The position numbers were made by a program, and so were the translations under genes. DNA of 58,206 nucleotides, from contig JAXITR010000009.1 of the NCBI GenBank assembly GCA_034679985.1, positions 1 to 58,206 of the forward strand, in the 5' to 3' direction. Origin of the DNA: CAMDTE01 sp034679985. GTDB lineage: Bacteria; Bacteroidota; Bacteroidia; Flavobacteriales; Schleiferiaceae. Positions 1 through 9,221 of the stretch are shown here, piece by piece. The first letter of the stretch is position 1. The number at the start of each line of letters is the position of its first letter. The notes beneath the pieces were generated by a model. It was not told the DNA's origin. It did no database searches and saw only the letters and a list, made by a program, of their open reading frames with translations.

Positions 1-2869
1 CTCCCGTGAAGGAGACGTCCACGCCCTCCGGCAACGGATAGGTCTCCATTGCATTCTTGATGTTGGAAACCAACTCGTTGGCATTGGCACCTTCGGTCAC
101 GCCGGAAAACAATGTAATTACCCGGTCGCCTTCCTTCCGCTTCACGGAACTGAAGGTGGTTGCCTTACTGGCCGTTGCTACCGCAGAAATAGGGATTTGT
201 TTGATTTTGCCCGACGCCTGATCGCGGAACGTAATCCGCTGGTTGAGCAGGTTATCGGTGTTGTAGCGGTAGTCGTCCTGCAAACGGATGTTGATGGGGT
301 AGTCGTCCTCGCCGTCTTTGAATCGATCGACCTCTTTACCAAACAAGGCCGTCCGAATGGCGTCGCCTACTTGGCCTGTGGACACGCCCAAGGAACGCGC
401 TTTGGTGCGGTCGATTTCAATGGGCATCTCCGGTTTGCCGGACTCCACGTCCAACTTCAACTCGTCGATTCCTTGGAAACCTTGGCTTTGGATGTAGGCG
501 CGAGCCCCTTCGGCCGCGGCCAAAACTTGGGTGTAGTCGTCGCCGGAGAATTCCAGGTTGACCGGAGGGCCCACGGGGGGACCCGCCGCATCCTTATCTA
601 CCGCAATAACCGTCCCGGGGAATCCCTTCATGTTGTTGCGCAGGTCGTCCAAAACCACCGAGCTCAACACCTTGCTACCGTCCTCGTCCACGCGGAAAGC
701 CGTTTCGCGGAAGGCCACAATGATTTTCGCCTTGTGCGGTGTTTTTTCTGCCGTATTGCCGTTCCGCGGATCGCCCGTGCCGGCACCCACTTGAGCAATG
801 ACGGACTCCACCATGTAGTTGTACTTGTTGCCGTCTTTGGTGTAGGTGTACTTATCTACCACCTTCAGAACACGATCTTCAACTTGCTTGGTCAGGGCAT
901 TGGTTTCTTCAATGTCCGTACCGATGGGAAGTTCCAGATAGATGTTGGCCAAGTTGGGCTCGTTGGACGGGAAAAAGACAACATTGGGCGGCACCACCAC
1001 CAACAAAAGCACGCTAAACACCAACAACCCAATGGTTCCGTAGTAAAAGCGGTTCACGTTCTTGGCGCGAAGGGCAAAATCCACCACGCGGCCGTAAAAA
1101 CGCTCCAATTTCGGCAAGTTGGTTTCGCGGAATCGATCGGTTGCATCGTGCAACCAAAGCACGTACAGCGCCGTCAGCGCGCCGCTGTAAAACAAAAGGT
1201 TACCCACTACGTGCAAGGCCGTCTCCGCGGATCCTTCCAAGGCGTAGCCCGCCAAATTAAGCGGCAAACCAATGCCGGCCCATAAAAAACCAAGGCGGGA
1301 CCATTTCTTCACATTGATGCCTTCCTCTTTGATTTTCATGTAGCGCGACGCCAAGGCCGGGTTGACTACCAAGGCCACAAACAGCGACGACGACAACACG
1401 ATAACCAGGGTAATGGGCAAGTACTTCATGAACTCGCCAATGAGGCCTGGCCAGATGGCCAAGGGAAGAAAGGCAGCGACGGTGGTTGCGGTAGAGGAAA
1501 TGATCGGGATCGCAATCTCACCGGTTCCCTTCCGCGAAGCCGTCATCAAATCGTAACCCATGTCCGTGTAGCGGTAAATGTTCTCTACTACCACAATGCC
1601 GTTGTCCACGAGCATGCCAAGTGCCAAAACCAAGGCAAAAAGCACCATCGTGTTCAGCGTTACTCCCATGGCGCCCAAGATGAAGAAGCTCAGCAGCATG
1701 GACAATGGAATGGCAATGCCCACAAAAAGCGCGTTGCGCAATCCCAAGAAGAACATCAATACTAAAACCACGAGCAACACGCCAAAAATGATGGAGTTTT
1801 CCAATTCACCGAGCTGGTTGCGGGTTCGGTTCGACTGATCGTTGGTCACGGTCACTTGGACGTCATCCGGTAGCACATCGGCTTGCGCTTCGGCCAAAAT
1901 GATGCGGATTTTATCCGACACGGCAATCAGGTTTTCACCGCCGCGCTTGACCACGTCCAAAGTCACTACCGGCTTGGTGTACTCACGGGAATAGGATTCC
2001 TTTTCCACCTCGCCAAAGGAAACCTCCGCGATGTCTTTTAAATAGACCAAGTTGCCTTTTTCGTGCTTCACCACCAACTCTGCCAATTCAGACACTTGGT
2101 TCATTTCACCGGAAATGCGGACGTTTCTGCGGTAGCCGTCCACCAAAATATCACCACCGGAAACGGACATGTTTTCGGACTGAATGGCCTGTGCAATGTC
2201 CCCAAAACTGATGCTCATGGCTTGCATTTGCTCCATGTCCAATCGTACGGCAACTTCCCGCGCGTCCATTCCGCGAATGTCTACCTTGCTGATTTCCGGA
2301 AGGTCTTCAATCTTCTCCTCCAAGTACTCGGCGTATTCATTCAGCTGAGTGGGCGTATAATTTCCGGATAAGTTGATGTTTTGAATGGGCACCAATTCGG
2401 AAAACTTAAATTCCGCAACGTTTGGCGCCGCCGGAAGATCGCGAGGAAAGTCCGCACTGGCTTGCGCGGCGTCCACTTTATCCTTCACTTTTCGCAGTGC
2501 CTCAGACGGTTCCACGGAAAAGTCAAACTTCACCCGAATGGTGCTGAAGCCTTGGCTGGAAGTACTGGTTACTTTGTCAACTCCTGAAATGGATTTTACC
2601 TCCTTTTCAATGGGACGCGTCACCAAGCGCTCGATGTCCAACGGCGCGTTGCCCGGGTAAATGGTGGTGACGAAGATCTCCGGTTGGTTGATCTCCGGAA
2701 AGGTCTCAGCAGGCATGCTGCGGTACGCCAACAGCCCTGCAATCAAAATAATCACGGTCAATACACTGACGGTGACGCGGTTGTTCACCGCCCAAGTGGT
2801 CAGGCCAAATTCCGGAACGAGTTCCAAGTTTTGTCCTGCGGGGCGGGTGTCTTTTTCTTTGTTTTCCAT
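1..2869 (-). CDS. RND-family efflux pump permease (AcrB type), 3' end beyond the window
   Basis: Inner-membrane proton-driven pump of a tripartite efflux system. About 956 residues are visible from an ATG at 2869; the stop lies left of base 1. After a short cytoplasmic N-terminus comes the first membrane helix (about residues 28-47), then the conserved ETFPEI...TxYPG porter-domain start. A later helix holds LVDNGIVVVEN near residue 420, the position of the proton-relay aspartates in AcrB; here one Asp is followed by Asn rather than a second Asp. The start codon follows the adaptor gene's stop by 3 bases, so the two are surely co-transcribed. Substrate cannot be read from sequence; drug/solvent-type (HAE-like) pumps are the closest family by motif. 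Confidence 0.93.
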   Translation of the reverse strand, partial: MENKEKDTRPAGQNLELVPEFGLTTWAVNNRVTVSVLTVIILIAGLLAYRSMPAETFPEINQPEIFVTTIYPGNAPLDIERLVTRPIEKEVKSISGVDKVTSTSSQGFSTIRVKFDFSVEPSEALRKVKDKVDAAQASADFPRDLPAAPNVAEFKFSELVPIQNINLSGNYTPTQLNEYAEYLEEKIEDLPEISKVDIRGMDAREVAVRLDMEQMQAMSISFGDIAQAIQSENMSVSGGDILVDGYRRNVRISGEMNQVSELAELVVKHEKGNLVYLKDIAEVSFGEVEKESYSREYTKPVVTLDVVKRGGENLIAVSDKIRIILAEAQADVLPDDVQVTVTNDQSNRTRNQLGELENSIIFGVLLVVLVLMFFLGLRNALFVGIAIPLSMLLSFFILGAMGVTLNTMVLFALVLALGMLVDNGIVVVENIYRYTDMGYDLMTASRKGTGEIAIPIISSTATTVAAFLPLAIWPGLIGEFMKYLPITLVIVLSSSLFVALVVNPALASRYMKIKEEGINVKKWSRLGFLWAGIGLPLNLAGYALEGSAETALHVVGNLLFYSGALTALYVLWLHDATDRFRETNLPKLERFYGRVVDFALRAKNVNRFYYGTIGLLVFSVLLLVVVPPNVVFFPSNEPNLANIYLELPIGTDIEETNALTKQVEDRVLKVVDKYTYTKDGNKYNYMVESVIAQVGAGTGDPRNGNTAEKTPHKAKIIVAFRETAFRVDEDGSKVLSSVVLDDLRNNMKGFPGTVIAVDKDAAGPPVGPPVNLEFSGDDYTQVLAAAEGARAYIQSQGFQGIDELKLDVESGKPEMPIEIDRTKARSLGVSTGQVGDAIRTALFGKEVDRFKDGEDDYPINIRLQDDYRYNTDNLLNQRITFRDQASGKIKQIPISAVATASKATTFSSVKRKEGDRVITLFSGVTEGANANELVSNIKNAMETYPLPEGVDVSFTG

Positions 2870-2872
2870 GGC

Positions 2873-4012
2873 TTACTTGGCGCTTTCCGTCATCACTTTT
2901 ACAGACTGTCCTTCCCGAACCGTGCGCGCACCTTTATCTACCAAAGTTTCGCCCAGGGTCAATCCAGACTTGATTTCCACGCGCTCGCCGTTGTTCTTGC
3001 CTACTTCCACGGCACGCTTCTCCACCAAGCCGATTCCGTCCTTGACCAACTTCCAAACAAAAACGTAGTTGTTGCCGGACATGTCTTGTTGAACCAATGC
3101 AGCAGGAACACTCAGTGCCTGGTCTGCCTCGTAGTCCCGAACTTGTACCTTGGCCAACATGTTGGGCTTGTATTCGGCCGATGCCGGCAAATTGACGTAG
3201 ACCTTGTAGGTGCGGTTGTCTGGATTGATGTAATCCGATACCTGAGTCACACGCGCTTCCAAGGTTTTATTGATGGACGGGAAGAACAAATCCACCTTTT
3301 GGCCCTTGCCCACAATGTTGGCGTAGGATTCGGGGATGTCTGCGGTCACAGAGGCTTTACCGCTGCTGATCAGCCGGCCCAGTGCCATTCCTGGTGCAGC
3401 AAATTCGCCTTCCTTGGCATTCATTTCGTCCACGGTACCCGCAAAAGGTGCCTTCACCCGCGTCATGGCCAACTGATTTTGAACCGTCTGGATGCGTTGC
3501 TCCAAGGACTCCTTGTTGGTTTTGGCTTGGAGGTACTGTACCTCGCTGCCAATCCCCTGCTTCCATAGGCGCTCTTGCTTTTCAAACAAGGTGGTGGCCA
3601 AGCTTAGGCCTTTTTTCACCTCGTCCAAGCTGCTGCGCATCACGGAATTGTCCAACTCAATGAGGGTTTGGCCCGCGGCCACACGTTCGCCTTCGGAAAC
3701 CAAAACGCGCTTGATTTGGCCGCCCATCTCCGGCAACAAATTCACCGAACGATCGGCCTCAACCTTGCCCAAGGCTTCAAACGAATGGATGAACGTTTCC
3801 GGACTAACTTCCAAAACCGTTACGGCCGTCAATTCGCGGGTGCTGTCCAAAGCAGCCAGTTGGGCGTCGATTTCCTGGATGCGCGTTGCAGCCGTTTGCG
3901 TCAAGGCCACCAGAGAATCCCGCTCGCCCTGCAGCTGCGCCAAATCCGTGGTATTTTCTTGGGAACAAGCCACTGCACCCAGTGCAACGGCCCAAATGAG
4001 AGAATTTTTCAT
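2873..4012 (-). CDS. RND efflux periplasmic adaptor (HlyD/MFP family lipoprotein)
   Basis: Membrane-fusion protein linking the RND pump to the TolC-like channel. The 379-residue protein starts at ATG 4012 (an upstream TTG is possible but less likely). A hydrophobic segment ends in AVAC, a lipobox giving a lipidated Cys at about residue 16. A short coiled coil (about 20-60) precedes the barrel-sandwich/lipoyl halves, recognisable by GQIKRVLVSEGERVAAGQTLIELD and APFAGTVDEMNAKEGEFAAPG, flanking a helical hairpin. The C-terminal part is the beta-barrel and membrane-proximal region. It lies 34 bases after the channel gene and 3 bases before the pump gene. Length is normal for the family. Confidence 0.93.
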   Translation of the reverse strand: MKNSLIWAVALGAVACSQENTTDLAQLQGERDSLVALTQTAATRIQEIDAQLAALDSTRELTAVTVLEVSPETFIHSFEALGKVEADRSVNLLPEMGGQIKRVLVSEGERVAAGQTLIELDNSVMRSSLDEVKKGLSLATTLFEKQERLWKQGIGSEVQYLQAKTNKESLEQRIQTVQNQLAMTRVKAPFAGTVDEMNAKEGEFAAPGMALGRLISSGKASVTADIPESYANIVGKGQKVDLFFPSINKTLEARVTQVSDYINPDNRTYKVYVNLPASAEYKPNMLAKVQVRDYEADQALSVPAALVQQDMSGNNYVFVWKLVKDGIGLVEKRAVEVGKNNGERVEIKSGLTLGETLVDKGARTVREGQSVKVMTESAK

Positions 4013-4046
4013 GGTCAAACTAGTGATAAGTCGATTGAGTCAAAAA

Positions 4047-5381
4047 TTAGTTGAAAGTGGTCAGTAGTTTCTCAAGCGCCACCCGCTTGTTTAATACGTT
4101 GTTCGCGGCATTCAGCAGCGCAGATACACTCTGTTGGTATTGGTTTTCCGCCTGCGTATATTCTTGGCTGGACGCTACACCTTCTTTGAATTTGGTGTAG
4201 ACCCGGTCGCGGATGGACTTGGCCAACGTTTCGTTACGCTTCTGGGACAAGTAACTGTTCAAGGCAAAGCTGTACTCCGCGCGGGCCAATTTGTACTGCA
4301 TGGACAACATGCTTTCCGTGTTGGCCAACAAAAGATCCAATTCCTGCAGTTTCAGTTGGGCCATTTTTACCCGGGCCACCCGTCGGCCGGAAGTAAACAA
4401 CGGAACCGAAGCGTTCAATCCCCAGCTGCTGAAGGCAAAATTAGCAGCTTGGGTACCGCTCGGGTCCCAAACATTCGCGGACTGACTGACGTAGTTGACG
4501 TTGGCGCCGTAGGAAAGGGACAGTCGGGGCAAAAAGGACATCCACTCGTTTTGCATGTTCAACTTGGCCCCTTCGCGGTTGACCGCCAGGCTGCGGTAGT
4601 CGATGTGGTTCTTGGGCTCAAAACCTTGGGCCATAAGGGCACTGCCACTCTCCGTGAACAAAACCAACTGCTCCAAAGCATCCGTGAGCACCACAGAGGT
4701 AGCTTGTGGAACGCCCATCTGCAGTTTCAACAAGGCCAGGGAAACCTCTTTTTGGTTGTTCAAGAAACCCAGAGAATTTTCCAAATTGCTCACCACCAAG
4801 GACAGTTGATCCACGTCGGTGGACTCCAGAAAACCTTCTGCCTGCAACGCCTTGGTTTCCACGAGCAACTTGCGCGTAAGTTCCAGGTTGGCACTTACGG
4901 CTTGGACGTTGCGTTCCGTTACCACGGCCAGATGGTAAGCTTGCGCCACCTGCTCGCGCACCTCCAAAAGCGATTTTTGGTAACCCAATTCGGCGGTCTC
5001 GGAAACTACTTTGGTAGCCAATAGGGCCACAAAATAGGAACCGTCGAACACCAGCTGGCTGGCGCTCAAATTGCCCGCACTGGCGTACTTGGTTCCAAAC
5101 GTTAGCTTGGTCAACTCGCCATTGCCAAAATCAATGAACTGGGCCGGCAACTCAATATTGCCGGTGTACGAACCGGCCAACTGCACCTGCGGCAAGCCGA
5201 TGGCGATGTTCTGCCAGATGTTGGCCTTGGCTACCTGGCGCTCCAAGTCGTTGACCTGGGCTGAAGCATTGTGCTTCGCGGCGTACTCCTGGGCATTCGC
5301 CAGGCTCACGCGCATTTCTTGTGCGGACAGCATTCCGGCCGTAAGGGCCAAAACCGCAAGGGTCCGAAAGGTTCTTTTCAC
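4047..5381 (-). CDS. TolC-family outer membrane efflux channel
   Basis: Outer-membrane channel of the efflux system. I chose the GTG at 5381 because it opens a typical signal peptide (KRTFRTLAVLALTAGMLSAQ) just 17 bases after the tetR stop; the reading frame stays open upstream, but that sequence is tetR in another frame. The mature protein (444 residues with signal) consists of the two repeated alpha-helical/beta-strand OEP units, with long helical stretches such as VREQVAQAYHLAVVTERNV and a second copy near AQLKLQELDLLLANTESML. Order regulator-channel-adaptor-pump is common in Bacteroidota. Confidence 0.92.
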   Translation of the reverse strand: MKRTFRTLAVLALTAGMLSAQEMRVSLANAQEYAAKHNASAQVNDLERQVAKANIWQNIAIGLPQVQLAGSYTGNIELPAQFIDFGNGELTKLTFGTKYASAGNLSASQLVFDGSYFVALLATKVVSETAELGYQKSLLEVREQVAQAYHLAVVTERNVQAVSANLELTRKLLVETKALQAEGFLESTDVDQLSLVVSNLENSLGFLNNQKEVSLALLKLQMGVPQATSVVLTDALEQLVLFTESGSALMAQGFEPKNHIDYRSLAVNREGAKLNMQNEWMSFLPRLSLSYGANVNYVSQSANVWDPSGTQAANFAFSSWGLNASVPLFTSGRRVARVKMAQLKLQELDLLLANTESMLSMQYKLARAEYSFALNSYLSQKRNETLAKSIRDRVYTKFKEGVASSQEYTQAENQYQQSVSALLNAANNVLNKRVALEKLLTTFN

Positions 5382-5398
5382 GGGATGAGGGATTAATT

Positions 5399-6064
5399 CT
5401 ATTTTAAGGAAGCAAGTGGGTGCTGAATCATGTAGGCCGTGCCTCGATCGTTCACAATCGAAAGCAAATAGGAGCGCAAACCGTAGTGGTAGAAGTTGCG
5501 GTCTTTGAGTAAATTCTCGGGAAACCAGTCGATTTCCGTCAGCGCAACCATTTGGGCGTAGTGGTACCAAACGGCGTATTCGGGAACCACGTCCGTGCGG
5601 TACAATCCTTCGTCCATTCCGCGCTGGAGGTTGGCGCGCGTTCGCTCCAGGATCATCTGCTTGCGCTGTTCCATGAGCCATGCGTACGTTTCCGGATAGT
5701 ACTTTTTCATGGAGAACAACATCGACGGTCCATTCCCGGCCACGATCTCCATGACCTGTTGGTGTTGGCGGAATAACTCGTCCAGTGCATTCTCCGACTG
5801 CGCGGTCACCTTTTCCATGGAGGCCATTTGGTGCGCCAAAAAGGCACGCACGCTGCCGTCCACTAAGTCCGCCTTGTTGGTGAAAAACTTGTACAGCGTC
5901 TTTTTGGAAATGGCCAGCTCGCGGCTGACGTCGTCCATGGTGCACGAGCGCAGCCCAAAGCGCTGAAACAGCGCCATGGCGCGGGCTGCAATGCTTATTT
6001 TGGGAGCGTCTTCCACGGGGTTCATTTCCAGGTAGTTGCGGTCTCTATCTTGCAAATACGCCAC
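5399..6064 (-). CDS. TetR/AcrR-family repressor of the efflux operon
   Basis: One-component repressor, first gene of the efflux operon. The N-terminal helix-turn-helix is clear (TMDDVSRELAISKKTLYKFF, about residues 42-61), followed by a helical ligand domain with no recognisable ligand signature. The frame opens at GTG 6064 (221 residues); ATG 6025 is an alternative start and would give 208 residues. A -7 box lies at 6087-6094 and an 11-bp-arm inverted repeat at 6101-6129, just upstream, so autoregulation of the whole operon is likely. The ligand is unknown. Confidence 0.9.
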   Translation of the reverse strand: MAYLQDRDRNYLEMNPVEDAPKISIAARAMALFQRFGLRSCTMDDVSRELAISKKTLYKFFTNKADLVDGSVRAFLAHQMASMEKVTAQSENALDELFRQHQQVMEIVAGNGPSMLFSMKKYYPETYAWLMEQRKQMILERTRANLQRGMDEGLYRTDVVPEYAVWYHYAQMVALTEIDWFPENLLKDRNFYHYGLRSYLLSIVNDRGTAYMIQHPLASLK

Positions 6065-6086
6065 AGCGGTTTTGCGAAATCGGGTG

Positions 6087-6094
6087 CAAAGGTA
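6087..6094 (-). promoter_or_regulatory. -7 promoter box of the tetR efflux operon
   Basis: TACCTTTG on the minus strand matches the Bacteroidota TAnnTTTG box. It would start transcription near 6081, about 17 bases before the GTG. Confidence 0.6.
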
Positions 6095-6100
6095 CGCATA

Positions 6101-6129
6101 GGAAACGTTTTACATAACAAAATGTTTCC
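6101..6129. promoter_or_regulatory. Inverted repeat, candidate TetR operator
   Basis: GGAAACGTTTT and AAAATGTTTCC form an inverted repeat (10 of 11 positions symmetric) separated by ACATAAC. It sits just upstream of the -7 box, where a bound repressor would block polymerase. Position beside a tetR gene is the main support. Confidence 0.6.
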
Positions 6130-6257
6130 CTGGTTTTCTTAAATTTTCCAAAAAATGCCCCGCTATTTGCGGCCGGATGCAATTATTGTTTGCGCGGTTC
6201 CATAATTGGCGCAGATTGCGCACTTTTGCAAGAGCGAAACCATCCCCATCACGAATC

Positions 6258-7691
6258 ATGCCACAGCAGGCCATACGCGACATCCTCAAGCTTTCCCCTT
6301 CCGAGCAAACCCTTTCGGTCTCCGGCTGGGTGCGCACCTTCCGCAGCAACCGCTTTATTGCGCTGAACGACGGTTCCTGTTTGGACAACCTGCAGTGCGT
6401 GGTTGATTTTGAAACCTTTGAGCCCGAGTTTCTCAAACGCATCACCACCTCGGCCTGCATTCGTGCGACCGGAACGCTGACAGCGTCCCAAGGCAAAGGC
6501 CAGTCCGTGGAGTTGGCGGTAACAAAATTGGAGGTCCTGGGCGATTCCAACCCGGAAGAATACCCGCTGCAACCCAAAAAGCACTCCCTGGAATTCCTTC
6601 GGGAAATCGCGCACCTGCGCATGCGCACCAACACTTTTGGCGCGGTCATGCGGGTTCGCCACCACGCCGCCTTTGCGGTGCATCGGTTCTTCAACGAACA
6701 GGGATTCTTCTACCTGAATACCCCCATCGTCACGGCGTCGGACGCCGAAGGCGCCGGGGACCTGTTCCGAGTCACCACCCTCCCGGCCCAAAACGCCCCC
6801 ACCAACGACGCCGGAGAGGTAGACTTCACCAAGGACTTTTTTGGCAAATCCACCAACCTCACCGTCAGCGGACAGCTGGAAGGTGAATTGGGAGCCATGG
6901 CCCTGGGCAAGATTTACACCTTTGGCCCCACCTTCCGCGCCGAGAACTCCAACACCGCGCGTCACTTGGCGGAATTTTGGATGATTGAGCCGGAAATGGC
7001 CTTTTACGATCTCCACGCCAACATGGACCTGGCGGAAGCCTTCACCAAGAGCATCATTGCCTACGTTTTGGAACGATGCCCGGAAGATTTGGCCTTTTTG
7101 GACCAGCGCTTGGCCGAAGAAGAGCAGCAAAAACCCAAGGAGCAACGCTCCGAACAGGGCCTGTTGGACAAACTGCGTTTTGTGCTGGAAAACCCCTTTG
7201 TGCGCCTCACCTACACCGAGGCCGTGGAAATCCTGCAGCGCTCCAAACCCAACCAAAAGAAACAATTCCAGTACCCCGTTGAGGGCTGGGGCATCGACCT
7301 CCAGTCCGAACACGAGCGGTATTTGGTGGAAAAGCACTTCAAGGCGCCCGTCATTCTGTACGACTACCCCGCCAACATCAAGGCCTTCTACATGCGCTTG
7401 AACGAAGACGGCAAAACCGTTCGCGCCATGGACGTCCTCTTCCCCGGCATTGGCGAAATCATCGGCGGCAGCCAGCGCGAGGAACGCCACGACGTTTTGG
7501 TGGAAAAAATGAAGGCTGTAGGCATCGAGCCCGACCACCTGGACTGGTACTTGGACACCCGAAAATTCGGAACCTGCGTCCACGCCGGCTTTGGCATGGG
7601 CTTTGAAAGGATGGTGCAATTCGTCACCGGCATGGGCAACATTCGGGACGTCATTCCCTTCCCCCGCACGCCGGGCAAGGCTGAGTTTTAA
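6258..7691 (+). CDS. asnS: Asparaginyl-tRNA synthetase
   Basis: Charges tRNA-Asn with asparagine. The 477-residue protein begins at ATG 6258 (PQQAIRDILKL); an in-frame ATG at 6177 lies in the leader and would add 27 unrelated residues. Order: anticodon-binding OB fold (LSVSGWVRTFRS...ALNDGS, residues 20-100), then the class IIb catalytic core with motif 2 (GPTFRAENSNTARHLAEFWM) and motif 3 (GFGMGFERMVQF) at the C-terminus. An insertion rich in Glu, Gln and Lys around residues 285-305 fits the bacterial AsnRS form. rpoN follows after 36 bases. The tRNA-Asn gene of this window is 50 kb away. Confidence 0.97.
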   Translation: MPQQAIRDILKLSPSEQTLSVSGWVRTFRSNRFIALNDGSCLDNLQCVVDFETFEPEFLKRITTSACIRATGTLTASQGKGQSVELAVTKLEVLGDSNPEEYPLQPKKHSLEFLREIAHLRMRTNTFGAVMRVRHHAAFAVHRFFNEQGFFYLNTPIVTASDAEGAGDLFRVTTLPAQNAPTNDAGEVDFTKDFFGKSTNLTVSGQLEGELGAMALGKIYTFGPTFRAENSNTARHLAEFWMIEPEMAFYDLHANMDLAEAFTKSIIAYVLERCPEDLAFLDQRLAEEEQQKPKEQRSEQGLLDKLRFVLENPFVRLTYTEAVEILQRSKPNQKKQFQYPVEGWGIDLQSEHERYLVEKHFKAPVILYDYPANIKAFYMRLNEDGKTVRAMDVLFPGIGEIIGGSQREERHDVLVEKMKAVGIEPDHLDWYLDTRKFGTCVHAGFGMGFERMVQFVTGMGNIRDVIPFPRTPGKAEF

Positions 7692-7727
7692 GCGCATTCC
7701 CCTGACTCCCGCAACCGCGCCCCAACC

Positions 7728-9221
7728 GTGCTCCACCAGAACCTCTCCCAAAAACTTCAGCAAAAGCTGAGCCCGCAGCAGATCCAGCTCATGAAGCTGA
7801 TTCAGCTGCAGACGCAGTCTTTGGAGGAGCGCATTCAGGAAGAACTGGAAATCAACCCCGCTTTGGAAGAAGCGGAGCTGGACCGCAACGCAGACGAAGC
7901 GCCCGCAGACGAGTGGGATTCTGAGTTTCCTGAGGGCGACGGGGACGACAGCAACGCGTCGGACGATTTGCACGAGGAGCGCGACACCCTGGACTTTTCG
8001 GATTACTTCGACGACGACACCCCGGACTACAAGACCCAAACAAGCAACCAAAGCGCGGACGACGAGAGCTACGAAACCCCGCTCGTGGGAGCTAAGTCCA
8101 TGCAAGACTACCTCCTGGAGCAGTTGGCCACAGTGGTGCTATCTCCCAACGACGAAACGCTGTGCAAATACTTGATTGGCACCCTGGACGACGACGGTTA
8201 CCTGCGTCGCGCCACGCTGGACATTTGCGACGACCTCGCCTTTACCTTGGGCGTGATCGTGGAGCCTTCTGATCTGGAGCGCCTGATTGAGCGCATACAA
8301 TCCTTGGACCCCCCCGGGATTGGCGCGCGCGACCTGCAGGAATGCCTGGTGCTCCAATTGGAACGAAAGCGCCCAGCAACCCCGCTCTCCCGCATGGCCT
8401 TGCAGGTGGTGGAAAACGGCTTCGAAGCACTCGCCAAACGCCACTACGCCAAGTTGTTGGACCTCCTGCACACCGACGAAAGCCAGCTGAAGGAAGTGCT
8501 GGCAGAAATCGGCAAGCTCAACCCCAAACCGGGCCTGTCCGTGGGCGGCTCCGGAGCTCCCAGCGGCGAGGTGATTGTGCCGGACTACCTCATCACCGTG
8601 CACGACGGCCAGCTGGAATTGCAGCTGAACAGCCGCAACGCACCCGAATTGAACATTTCCCGCGACTACAAAGAAATGCTGTCGCACTACAAGGAAAGCA
8701 AAGGAAACGCTTCAGCAGCGAGCAAGGAAGCACTCCTTTTTGTAAAGCAAAAAATCGACGCCGCCAAGTGGTTCATCGACGCCATCAAGCAGCGCCAACA
8801 AACGCTCCTCCTGACCATGTCTGCCATCATGAAGTACCAAGAAAAGTACTTCCTGACCGGCGACGAACGGCACTTGAAGCCCATGATCCTCAAGGACATC
8901 GCGGACCAAGTGGGCATGGACATCTCCACCGTCAGCCGGGTGGCGAGCAACAAATACGTGCAGACGCCTTTTGGTACATTTCTGATCAAAACCTTCTTCT
9001 CAGAGTCCATGCTCAACTCTGAGGGCGAAGAAGTGTCCACTAAGGAAATCAAAAAGATTTTGGAGGACTCCATTGGAGAAGAAGACACACGCAATCCCCT
9101 CACGGACGACGCCCTGGCACAACTTCTGGAGGAGAAGGGCTACCCCATTGCCCGACGCACCGTGGCGAAATACCGGGAACAGCTGGGGATCCCCGTGGCG
9201 CGTTTGCGCAAAACGCTGTGA
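7728..9221 (+). CDS. rpoN: RNA polymerase sigma-54 factor
   Basis: Alternative sigma factor that needs enhancer-binding ATPases to open promoters. Starts at GTG 7728, which gives the canonical N-terminus (LSQKLQQKLSPQQIQLMKLIQ, region I, Gln-rich). Region II is strongly acidic (about residues 50-115). The core-binding domain follows, then the helix-turn-helix (ADQVGMDISTVSRVASNKYVQT, about residue 390-410) and the signature RpoN box ARRTVAKYRE about 20 residues from the end. All regions are present, so the protein should be functional. I found no convincing -24/-12 promoter in the window, so its targets are not visible here. It overlaps the next gene by 4 bases (GTGA). Confidence 0.97.
   Translation: MLHQNLSQKLQQKLSPQQIQLMKLIQLQTQSLEERIQEELEINPALEEAELDRNADEAPADEWDSEFPEGDGDDSNASDDLHEERDTLDFSDYFDDDTPDYKTQTSNQSADDESYETPLVGAKSMQDYLLEQLATVVLSPNDETLCKYLIGTLDDDGYLRRATLDICDDLAFTLGVIVEPSDLERLIERIQSLDPPGIGARDLQECLVLQLERKRPATPLSRMALQVVENGFEALAKRHYAKLLDLLHTDESQLKEVLAEIGKLNPKPGLSVGGSGAPSGEVIVPDYLITVHDGQLELQLNSRNAPELNISRDYKEMLSHYKESKGNASAASKEALLFVKQKIDAAKWFIDAIKQRQQTLLLTMSAIMKYQEKYFLTGDERHLKPMILKDIADQVGMDISTVSRVASNKYVQTPFGTFLIKTFFSESMLNSEGEEVSTKEIKKILEDSIGEEDTRNPLTDDALAQLLEEKGYPIARRTVAKYREQLGIPVARLRKTL

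Noticed and set aside
6249..8105. 618-codon open frame on the minus strand
   Set aside because: It lies opposite asnS and rpoN, shows no family sequence and has the biased composition of an antisense frame in GC-rich coding DNA.
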